Positions 1 through 5,225 of a DNA stretch of 5,225 nucleotides are shown one piece after another. The notes beneath the pieces are model-generated. The model worked only from the letters and a program-made list of their open reading frames with translations, was not told where the DNA came from and did not search any database. Source of the stretch: Alphaproteobacteria bacterium MarineAlpha3_Bin4 (lineage in GTDB: Bacteria; Pseudomonadota; Alphaproteobacteria; Rhodospirillales; Casp-alpha2). The stretch spans positions 1 through 5,225 of the forward strand of contig PTLJ01000122.1 in NCBI GenBank assembly GCA_002938045.1, written 5' to 3'. The position numbers and the translations under genes are program-made. Each line of letters opens with the position of its first letter. Position 1 is the stretch's first letter.

Positions 1-1
1 C

Positions 2-565
2 TGGGAGATTAACGAGTTTCTGACCGAGGACACCATCTATATCGGCGACGGTGGAGACATCGTCACCATCTCGGCGCAGGCGGTGCAGCCGCGCGGTCCC
101 GGCAACTGGATGGACCCGGGTGCTTTGGGCTCGCTCGGTGTCGGCACTGGGTTCGCCATCGCCGCCGGACTGGCACACCCGGATAAGGAGACTGTCTGCC
201 TCTATGGCGATGGCTCGTTTGGTATGACGGCTTTCGACATGGAGACGGCAAACCGATTTGGCGCTCCCTACATCGCCGTCGTCGGCAACAATTCGCACAT
301 GAACCAGATCCGCTACGGTCAGATCGCCAAGTACGGCGAGCAGCGGGGCAACATAGGTAACAAGCTCGGCGATGTGCCATTTGGCACCTTTGCCCAGATG
401 CTTGACGGTTATGGTGAGGAGGTCCGCGACCCGAACGAGATCGGTCCGTCGCTCAGACGTGCCCGCGAAGCCGTTCAGCGTGACGGAAAGTCGGCGGTTA
501 TCAACGTCTGGGTTGATCCCGACGAGTACGCACCCGGGACCAAGGCTCAGACCATGTACAAATAG
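2..565 (+). CDS. ThDP-dependent lyase/decarboxylase, C-terminal part (formyl-CoA-type candidate)
   Basis: The gene is cut by the left edge; the last 187 codons are visible, read from base 2 to TAG at 563-565. What remains is the C-terminal ThDP-binding domain of the acetolactate synthase / oxalyl-CoA decarboxylase / 2-hydroxyacyl-CoA lyase superfamily. The cofactor and Mg-binding motif is clear: GDGSFG at visible residues 69-74 and the closing NN at 96-97 (bases 206-292). It is preceded by the glycine-rich WMDPGALGSLGVGTG stretch that packs on the cofactor. Canonical oxalyl-CoA decarboxylases (O. formigenes Oxc, E. coli YfdU) and human HACL1 read EGDSAFGFSGMEIET here; this protein reads YGDGSFGMTAFDMET and continues GNNSHMNQIRYGQ. 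It is therefore a relative rather than a classical Oxc. The tail, ending GTKAQTMYK, could be the C-terminal lid seen in some CoA-using members. The Frc-like gene 77 bases downstream suggests an acyl-CoA substrate with formyl-CoA as product. Superfamily is secure, substrate is not; a non-CoA acetolactate-synthase-like role remains possible. Confidence 0.85.
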   Translation, partial: WEINEFLTEDTIYIGDGGDIVTISAQAVQPRGPGNWMDPGALGSLGVGTGFAIAAGLAHPDKETVCLYGDGSFGMTAFDMETANRFGAPYIAVVGNNSHMNQIRYGQIAKYGEQRGNIGNKLGDVPFGTFAQMLDGYGEEVRDPNEIGPSLRRAREAVQRDGKSAVINVWVDPDEYAPGTKAQTMYK

Positions 566-633
566 CCTATCCGCCACCCGGGGACGCAGCATCTCCAGCT
601 GCAAGCAAGAAGGGTACAGCTTCTAAATTCGAC

Positions 634-640
634 GAGGTGA
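634..640 (+). promoter_or_regulatory. Ribosome binding site that selects the CoA-transferase start
   Basis: GAGGTGA matches the complement of the 16S rRNA 3' end. Its GAGG core (634-637) lies 5 bases before ATG at 643, a good spacing. The in-frame GTG at 637, which would add two residues, lies inside this motif and has no ribosome binding site at a usable distance. ATG 643 is therefore preferred, and it also aligns residue for residue with the start of YfdW. Confidence 0.7.
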
Positions 641-642
641 AT

Positions 643-1887
643 ATGAATAAGGCTCTGGAAGGCGTTCGCATTCTGGATATGACTCACGTTCAATCAGGCC
701 CGACCTGTACTCAGTTGCTCGCGTGGTTTGGGGCAGACGTGATCAAGATCGAGCGACCGGGCGTCGGCGATGCGACGCGCAGCCAGCTGCGTGATATCCC
801 CGATGCCGACAGCCTCTATTTCACTATGCTCAACCACAACAAGCGCAGCGTTACGCTCAACACCAAGTCCGAAAAGGGCAAGGAGGTCTTCACAAAGCTG
901 ATCGAGTACTGTGACGTAATGGTCGAGAACTTCGCCCCTGGTGCCCTTGATCGTATGGGGTTCTCTTGGGATAAGATCCAGGTGATCAACCCGCGAATGA
1001 TCTATGCTTCGGTCAAGGGTTTCGGTCCCGGCCCCTATCAGGACTGCAAGGTCTATGAGAACGTCGCCCAGTGTGTCGGCGGTGCCGCCAGTACCACTGG
1101 CTTCGACGACGGGCCGCCGCTGGTTAGCGCCGCTCAGATCGGCGATTCCGGGACCGGCCTAAACCTGGCGCTTGGCATCGTTACCGCCCTTTACCAAAGA
1201 GAATCGTCGGGCAGGGGTCAACGTGTAGAATGCGCCATGCAGGACGGCGTTCTCAATCTCTGCCGCGTCAAACTGCGCGACCAGCAACGGCTGGCGCACG
1301 GACCGTTGAAGGAGTATCCGCAATATCCCAACGGAAAATTCGGCGACGCGACGCCACGCTCCGGCAATGCGTCTGGTGGCGGCCAGCCCGGCTGGATAGT
1401 CAAGTGCAAAGGGTGGGAAACCGATCCCGACGCCTATGTCTATGTCATTATTCAGGCTGCTGTGTGGAATCAGTGGTGTCAGGTTCTCGGTCGCGAGGAC
1501 CTGATCGAGGACCCCGAATGGGCAACGCCAGAGGCGCGGCTTCCAAAGCTGGAACAGGCCTTCGCCCTAATCGAGGAATGGACCATGACCAAAGACAAAT
1601 TTGAGGTCATGGACATCCTTAATCCGCTCAACATTCCGTGTGGCCCGATCCTTAGCATGAAGGAACTCGCCGAGGAACCAAGCTTGCGCGAGACCGGTAC
1701 CATCGTCGAGGTCGACCACCCGGAACGCGGCAAGTACTTGACCATCGGCAATCCGGTCAAGCTCTCAGACAGCCCGAGCAACGTCCAGCATTCGCCGCTA
1801 TTAGGCGAGCATACCGACGAGGTTCTAAGCGAGATCGGCATGAGCGAGGACGAGATCACAGCAGCCAAGGAGGAAGGGGCGGTTTAG
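643..1887 (+). CDS. frc: Formyl-CoA:oxalate CoA-transferase (class III, YfdW/Frc-like)
   Basis: Class III (CaiB/BaiF) CoA-transferase of 414 residues from ATG 643; YfdW has 416. Family members move CoA from formyl-CoA to oxalate through aspartyl-CoA mixed-anhydride chemistry, releasing formate in the cytosol. Similarity to E. coli YfdW runs the full length (for example FGADVIKIERPGVGD, ENVAQ, KLRDQQRL, EYPQYPNG, CKGWETDP, PLLGEHT). Numbered from ATG 643, the active-site set is present: Gln17, Tyr59, Tyr138, catalytic Asp168 in IGDSGTG, and a glycine loop at 244-248. Position 48 is Gln, as in YfdW, where O. formigenes Frc has Trp. Two deviations stand out: the loop reads SGGGQ instead of GGGGQ, and the usual FWDGPP reads FDDGPP (residues 154-159). 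It follows the ThDP gene by 77 bases and precedes the formyl-THF hydrolase-like gene by 30, suggesting one operon. Family is near certain; oxalate as the acceptor is likely but unproven, because the partner ThDP enzyme is atypical. Confidence 0.93.
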   Translation: MNKALEGVRILDMTHVQSGPTCTQLLAWFGADVIKIERPGVGDATRSQLRDIPDADSLYFTMLNHNKRSVTLNTKSEKGKEVFTKLIEYCDVMVENFAPGALDRMGFSWDKIQVINPRMIYASVKGFGPGPYQDCKVYENVAQCVGGAASTTGFDDGPPLVSAAQIGDSGTGLNLALGIVTALYQRESSGRGQRVECAMQDGVLNLCRVKLRDQQRLAHGPLKEYPQYPNGKFGDATPRSGNASGGGQPGWIVKCKGWETDPDAYVYVIIQAAVWNQWCQVLGREDLIEDPEWATPEARLPKLEQAFALIEEWTMTKDKFEVMDILNPLNIPCGPILSMKELAEEPSLRETGTIVEVDHPERGKYLTIGNPVKLSDSPSNVQHSPLLGEHTDEVLSEIGMSEDEITAAKEEGAV

Positions 1888-1917
1888 CCCTGGCGCATTG
1901 ATAGAGGAAAAGGAGAC

Positions 1918-2835
1918 ATGAAGATCATAGTTAATGGCCAACAGGCATTCGGAAAGGCCTGCCTGAAGGCGATCCTTGAACGTGGTCTTGACCAGGTCGT
2001 CGCCGTTTATTGCGCGCCAGACAAGGAGGATATGTCCATCGATCCGATCAAGGAGTTTGCACTCGAGAATGGGCTCAAACTAGTCCAGCCCCCCAATTAT
2101 AAGAACGCCGAGGCGCTCGATGAGATGCGGGCACTCCATGCCGATCTCTGCGTTATGGTTTATATGACCATATTCGTACCTGAAGAGGCACGCGACATTC
2201 CGAACCACGGCTCGATCTGTTTCCATCCGTCTCTGCTGCCCAAGCACCGCGGGCCGAGTTCTATCAACTGGCCAATCATCGGCGGCGCGACCAAGACCGG
2301 GCTTACAATCTTCTGGCCCGACGACGGCTTCGACGAAGGAGATGTCCTGTTGCAGAAAGAAGTCGACATTGGCCCCGACGACACGCTCGGCAGCGTCTAT
2401 TTCAACAAAATCTTCCCATTAGGTTTGGAAGCTGTTGTCGAAGCTATCGATCTGGTTCGCGCAGGGGATCCGCCGCGCATCAAGCAGGACGAATTGCAAG
2501 CCACTTACGAATCCTGGTGCAATAAGCCCGCCGCTGAGATCGACTGGTCGAAGCCGGCGGCCGAGGTCTACAACCTGATCCGCGGCACCAACCCGCAACC
2601 GGGCGCGTGGACGACCCACGGAGGCAACGAGCTCAATATTTTTGATTGCGTGCCAGTCGATGCCTCTGGTGCGCCGGGCGAGGTGGTTAAAGTCTCCGAT
2701 GATGACTTCACGGTTGCCGCCGACGCCGGCGGTATCTTGATCAAGCGTGTCCGGCCGCATGACAATAAGAAAATCCCGTCAGCCGAATTCATCGCTGCCA
2801 GCAGCCTCGTCGCCGGTGTCGTGCTTGGAGGATAA
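1918..2835 (+). CDS. Stand-alone 10-formyltetrahydrofolate hydrolase / formyltransferase (ALDH1L1 N-terminal domain type)
   Basis: Protein of 305 residues matching the N-terminal hydrolase domain of 10-formyl-THF dehydrogenase (ALDH1L1, residues 1-310 in human), which removes the formyl group from 10-formyl-THF. Diagnostic segments are the start MKIIVNGQQAFG (human MKIAVIGQSLFG), HGSICFHPSLLPKHRG at 97-112, IFWPDDGFDEGDVLLQKE at 131-148, and a C-terminal Fmt-like subdomain with NLIRGTNPQPGAWT at 219-232. Catalytic His103 and Asp139 correspond to human His106 and Asp142. Cys101 occupies the place of human Ile104; methionyl-tRNA formyltransferase has Asn there, so this is not an ordinary Fmt. 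The protein stops where the human domain ends, with no acyl-carrier-like or aldehyde dehydrogenase domain. ATG 1918 matches the human start and has AGGAG at 1911-1915 just upstream. It sits 30 bases after frc and before fhs. It might hydrolyse 10-formyl-THF, formylate an amine, or exchange formyl between CoA and THF; the sequence alone does not decide. Confidence 0.85.
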   Translation: MKIIVNGQQAFGKACLKAILERGLDQVVAVYCAPDKEDMSIDPIKEFALENGLKLVQPPNYKNAEALDEMRALHADLCVMVYMTIFVPEEARDIPNHGSICFHPSLLPKHRGPSSINWPIIGGATKTGLTIFWPDDGFDEGDVLLQKEVDIGPDDTLGSVYFNKIFPLGLEAVVEAIDLVRAGDPPRIKQDELQATYESWCNKPAAEIDWSKPAAEVYNLIRGTNPQPGAWTTHGGNELNIFDCVPVDASGAPGEVVKVSDDDFTVAADAGGILIKRVRPHDNKKIPSAEFIAASSLVAGVVLGG

Positions 2836-2838
2836 AGC

Positions 2839-2867
2839 GCCGGTGACAGCCAACCACCGGCACCGGC
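2839..2867 (+). other. GC-rich hairpin after the hydrolase-like gene, possible attenuator
   Basis: GCCGGTG at 2839-2845 is the perfect complement of CACCGGC, which occurs twice in overlap, at 2855-2861 and 2861-2867. Two mutually exclusive 7-bp stems are possible, with loops of 9 or 15 bases. TATTTT follows at 2875-2880, about 8 to 13 bases after the stem. That is too far and too short for a convincing intrinsic terminator. It starts four bases after the stop codon, so it may protect the upstream mRNA 3' end or reduce read-through into fhs. Confidence 0.4.
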
Positions 2868-2894
2868 TAGACAGTATTTTCTCTGCTTCTAGCC

Positions 2895-2912
2895 TCCACG
2901 ACGGGGCGTGGA
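2895..2912 (+). other. Short hairpin upstream of fhs
   Basis: TCCACG at 2895-2900 pairs perfectly with CGTGGA at 2907-2912 around the 6-base loop ACGGGG. It is the second hairpin in the 113-base gap before fhs and ends about 25 bases before the fhs ribosome binding site (AAGGGGGAG, 2937-2945). It could be a small mRNA structure or a dyad operator. A 6-bp dyad can occur by chance, so function is uncertain. Confidence 0.3.
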
Positions 2913-2948
2913 TTCAATCAAGGAAAATCGTCAGATAAGGGGGAGACC

Positions 2949-4622
2949 ATGCCCAAGAGCGATATCGAGATTGCCCGCGAAGCGACCATGCAGCCGATTA
3001 ACGAGATCGGAGAGAGAATTGGTATCCCCGCTGATGCGTTACTTCACTATGGACCAACCAAGGCCAAGGTGTCTTACGAGTTTATAAATTCGCTGAAGAA
3101 CAAACGCGACGGCAAGCTTATCCTAGTCACGGCGATTACGCCGACACCGGCGGGCGAGGGAAAAACAACTACCTCGGTCGGCCTCACTGATGGTCTCAAC
3201 CGCATCGGCAAGAAGGTGGTCGTGTGCCTGCGCGAACCGTCTCTCGGTCCGTGTTTCGGCATGAAAGGCGGCGCCGCCGGCGGTGGCTATGCCCAAGTCG
3301 TGCCAATGGAGGATATCAACCTGCATTTCACTGGCGACTTCCACGCCATCGGCGTTGCGCACAACCTTCTCAGCGCCCTGATTGACAACCATTTTTATTG
3401 GGGTAACAAGCTCGGCATCGATGCACGCCGCGTCGGCTGGAAACGGGTCGTCGATATGAATGACCGGGCACTCCGGCAGATCACCTGCAACTTGGGCGGC
3501 ATTGCCAACGGCTTCCCACGTGAGGACGGCTTCGACATCACCGTGGCATCCGAGATCATGGCCATCTTCTGCCTCGCTACCGATCTCGACGACCTGACCA
3601 AGCGGATTGGCAATATCGTGGTTGGCTTCACTCGCGACCGAAAACCGGTTGTGGCTAAACAACTGAAGGGCCACGGGCCGATGGCCGTGCTCCTCAAGGA
3701 CGCCTTGATGCCGAACCTAGTGCAGACGCTCGAGAACAACCCAGCCTTCATTCACGGTGGTCCGTTCGCGAATATCGCACACGGTTGTAACTCGGTGGTA
3801 GCAACTAAAACTGCCCTCAAGTTGGCGGACTACGTCATCACGGAGGCTGGCTTCGGTGCTGACTTGGGTGCCGAGAAGTTCTTCGACATCAAATGCCGAA
3901 AAGCCAACCTAAAACCATCTGCCGTGGTCATTGTCGCCACGGTCCGAGCGCTTAAGATGCATGGCGGCGTTGGAAAGAGCGATCTCGACCGTGAGAACGT
4001 AGCTGCCGTTAAAAAGGGTTGCGAGAATCTGGGCCGGCATATCAAAAACATCAAATCTTTTGGCGTCATCCCGCTGGTTGCAATCAACAGTTTTATCACC
4101 GACACCAGGAAAGAGCTTAATGCTATCAAGGTACTGGCCAAGAAACTAGGTGCTGAGGCAGTAATCTGCAGCCATTGGGCCGACGGTGGCGCTGGCACGG
4201 AAGAATTGGCCCGTCAAGTCGTCAAGGTGGTCGAGTCGGGAAAAAGCAAGTTCAAACCGCTCTATCCAGACGCTATGAAACTAGAAGACAAGGTCCGCAC
4301 TGTCGCCCAGAAGATTTATGGCGCTAAGGATATCTCCTTCGATGCCAATGTGGCACGTCAGTTCGCTGACTTTGAAGCTGGTGGCTATGGGAGGTTTCCG
4401 GTGTGCATGGCAAAGACCCAATACAGCTTTTCGACGGATCCCAACGCCAAGGGCGCACCGAAGGGCTTCACGGTGCCAATTCGGGAACTCAGGCTGTCGG
4501 CCGGCGCTGAATTCGTAGTCGTTGTCACCGGTGATATTATGACAATGCCGGGTTTGCCGAGCATGCCGGCAGCAAACAACATCTATCTCAACAAGAAAGG
4601 CCAGATCGAGGGTCTGTTCTAA
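2949..4622 (+). CDS. fhs: Formate-tetrahydrofolate ligase (10-formyl-THF synthetase)
   Basis: Complete 557-residue Fhs, the normal bacterial length. It makes 10-formyl-THF from formate, ATP and THF in the cytosol, feeding the folate one-carbon pool, and the reaction is reversible. The ATP P-loop is TPAGEGKTT at 66-74. The family signature GMKGGAAGGGYAQV is at 104-117 and the second signature VATVRALKMHGG at 329-340. The C terminus carries the conserved segments GFTVPIRELRLSAGAEF and GDIMTMPGLPSMPAANNIY and ends GLF. ATG 2949 is preceded by a strong AAGGGGGAG (2937-2945), and the MPKSDIEIAR start aligns with known family N termini. No active-site change or frame break is visible. It lies 113 bases after the hydrolase-like gene, a gap holding two hairpins, so it may be partly uncoupled or have its own promoter, although I see no clear promoter. 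In this setting it is expected to capture formate released by the CoA-transferase. Confidence 0.98.
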   Translation: MPKSDIEIAREATMQPINEIGERIGIPADALLHYGPTKAKVSYEFINSLKNKRDGKLILVTAITPTPAGEGKTTTSVGLTDGLNRIGKKVVVCLREPSLGPCFGMKGGAAGGGYAQVVPMEDINLHFTGDFHAIGVAHNLLSALIDNHFYWGNKLGIDARRVGWKRVVDMNDRALRQITCNLGGIANGFPREDGFDITVASEIMAIFCLATDLDDLTKRIGNIVVGFTRDRKPVVAKQLKGHGPMAVLLKDALMPNLVQTLENNPAFIHGGPFANIAHGCNSVVATKTALKLADYVITEAGFGADLGAEKFFDIKCRKANLKPSAVVIVATVRALKMHGGVGKSDLDRENVAAVKKGCENLGRHIKNIKSFGVIPLVAINSFITDTRKELNAIKVLAKKLGAEAVICSHWADGGAGTEELARQVVKVVESGKSKFKPLYPDAMKLEDKVRTVAQKIYGAKDISFDANVARQFADFEAGGYGRFPVCMAKTQYSFSTDPNAKGAPKGFTVPIRELRLSAGAEFVVVVTGDIMTMPGLPSMPAANNIYLNKKGQIEGLF

Positions 4623-4669
4623 GCTGTGTGGCCGAGACGTGCCCGTTGATCCCGGATGAGAAGTCGATT

Positions 4670-4698
4670 TTCGGTTGTCTCTGGCACCACCAGCCGAA
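4670..4698 (+). other. Imperfect hairpin between fhs and the aminotransferase gene
   Basis: TTCGGTTG at 4670-4677 pairs with CAGCCGAA at 4691-4698 as an 8-bp stem with one G-U wobble and a 13-base loop. An inner alternative, CTGG with CCAG (4681-4684 and 4690-4693), is also possible. No T-run follows, so it is not a canonical intrinsic terminator. It ends 18 bases before the aminotransferase start and could affect translation or mark a weak transcript boundary. Confidence 0.3.
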
Positions 4699-4716
4699 CG
4701 TTGCTAGACAAGGGAA

Positions 4717-5225
4717 ATGAACGACCTTTCATCGACCAACTCTCGTATCGTTGCCGAATATCGTGCCCGGACAGCGGAATCGAAACGCCTTTTCGATGAG
4801 GCAGAAGATGTGTTCCCAAGCGGCATCGTCCACGATTCACGCAAGACCGACCCCTACCCGATTTATGTCGAGCGGGCCGAAGGCTCGCGCAAGTGGGATG
4901 TCGACGGTAATGAATATATTGATTTCTTCGGCGGCCACGGCTCGCTTCTACTCGGCCATGCGCATCCAACCCTAAAGGCGGCGGTCGAGCGCCAGATCTC
5001 CCGTGGCACTCATCCGGCCGCCTGTCATGAACTGGAGTTGCGTTGGGGCCAGCTGGTCAAGCGCCTAGTGCCGTCGGCCGAACGGGTGCGTTTCACGGCG
5101 TCGGGTACCGAGGCCAACCTGATGGCGATCCGTCTCGCCCGTGCCCATACGGGTCGCGCCAAGCTGATGCGTTTAAAGGACCACTTCCACGGCTGGCAGG
5201 ATCATGTCGCCTTCGGCTCCCATTA
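4717..5225 (+). CDS. Class III PLP aminotransferase, N-terminal part (GSA aminomutase-like)
   Basis: The gene runs off the right edge; 169 codons are visible, with no stop. It belongs to the class III (fold type I) PLP aminotransferases, near glutamate-1-semialdehyde aminomutase and related enzymes. The visible order fits the family: an N-terminal arm with FPSGIVHDSR at 33-42, a WDVDGNEYIDFFGGHGSLLLGH region at 60-81, the cofactor phosphate-binding SGTEAN at 129-134, and FHGW at 157-160, whose aromatic-glycine pair stacks near the PLP ring. The Schiff-base lysine and substrate-specificity residues lie beyond the window, so the substrate cannot be named. The start is firm: an in-frame TAG lies at 4705-4707 and ATG 4717 is the first start after it, with a close AAGGG (4710-4714). 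True HemL is possible, but the sequence around SGTEAN and FHGW looks more like the broad, uncharacterised class III group. It follows fhs by 94 bases on the same strand and may process a carbonyl compound made by the upstream pathway; that link is inference. Confidence 0.88.
   Translation, partial: MNDLSSTNSRIVAEYRARTAESKRLFDEAEDVFPSGIVHDSRKTDPYPIYVERAEGSRKWDVDGNEYIDFFGGHGSLLLGHAHPTLKAAVERQISRGTHPAACHELELRWGQLVKRLVPSAERVRFTASGTEANLMAIRLARAHTGRAKLMRLKDHFHGWQDHVAFGSH

Noticed and set aside
637..642. GTG at 637 as the start of the CoA-transferase
   Set aside because: It lies within the likely ribosome binding site and has none of its own at a suitable distance; ATG 643 matches the YfdW start.
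566..642. Promoter or structured RNA in the gap before the CoA-transferase
   Set aside because: Only a weak five-base inverted repeat (AGCTG near 597, CAGCT near 617) was seen, with no convincing -35/-10 pair.
1918..2835. Annotation as methionyl-tRNA formyltransferase (fmt)
   Set aside because: The Fmt asparagine before the catalytic histidine is replaced by Cys101, and the N terminus, HPSLLP region and IFWPDDG region follow ALDH1L1 instead.
2839..2880. Intrinsic terminator ending the transcript after the hydrolase-like gene
   Set aside because: The stem is plausible, but the T-run is only four bases and is separated from the stem by about ten bases, so it is listed only as a hairpin.
3123..3674. 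Long open frame of 183 codons on the - strand inside fhs
   Set aside because: It lies fully antisense to a well-conserved enzyme gene, its product shows no recognisable motif, and it is explained by the codon pattern of fhs.
4619..4969. Open frame of 116 codons on the - strand across the fhs-aminotransferase gap
   Set aside because: It overlaps the clearly coding N terminus of the aminotransferase, and its product is arginine-rich without recognisable features.

Overview
The window carries five genes, all on the + strand, two of them cut by its edges. Coding density is high and base composition moderately GC-rich. Protein similarity, recalled from memory because no search was possible, points to a proteobacterium, most likely an alphaproteobacterium of the Rhodospirillales kind. 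The lineage is an inference.

Layout. (1) 2-565: C-terminal part of a thiamine-diphosphate (ThDP) enzyme of the acetolactate synthase / oxalyl-CoA decarboxylase / 2-hydroxyacyl-CoA lyase superfamily. (2) 643-1887: class III CoA-transferase, very close to E. coli YfdW and Oxalobacter Frc (formyl-CoA:oxalate CoA-transferase). (3) 1918-2835: stand-alone protein matching the 10-formyltetrahydrofolate hydrolase domain of ALDH1L1. (4) 2949-4622: complete formate-tetrahydrofolate ligase (Fhs). (5) 4717-5225: N-terminal part of a class III PLP aminotransferase resembling glutamate-1-semialdehyde aminomutase. The gaps are 77, 30, 113 and 94 bases. Two small hairpins lie in the third gap and one in the fourth. 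No RNA gene, mobile element, CRISPR array or long repeat was seen.

How the genes may work together. The first four share one theme, the one-carbon unit at formate oxidation level. A ThDP lyase or decarboxylase can release formyl-CoA. The CoA-transferase can pass CoA from formyl-CoA to the next acid substrate and release formate. Fhs can load formate onto tetrahydrofolate at the cost of ATP. The hydrolase-like protein can release formate from 10-formyl-THF or move the formyl group elsewhere. The obvious reading is oxalate catabolism coupled to folate C1 metabolism. However, the ThDP enzyme lacks the sequence signature of classical oxalyl-CoA decarboxylase, so the true substrate may be another 2-hydroxy or 2-oxo acid, and the aminotransferase may act on the carbonyl product. 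This combination is the most interesting feature of the window; its biochemistry is inferred, not shown.
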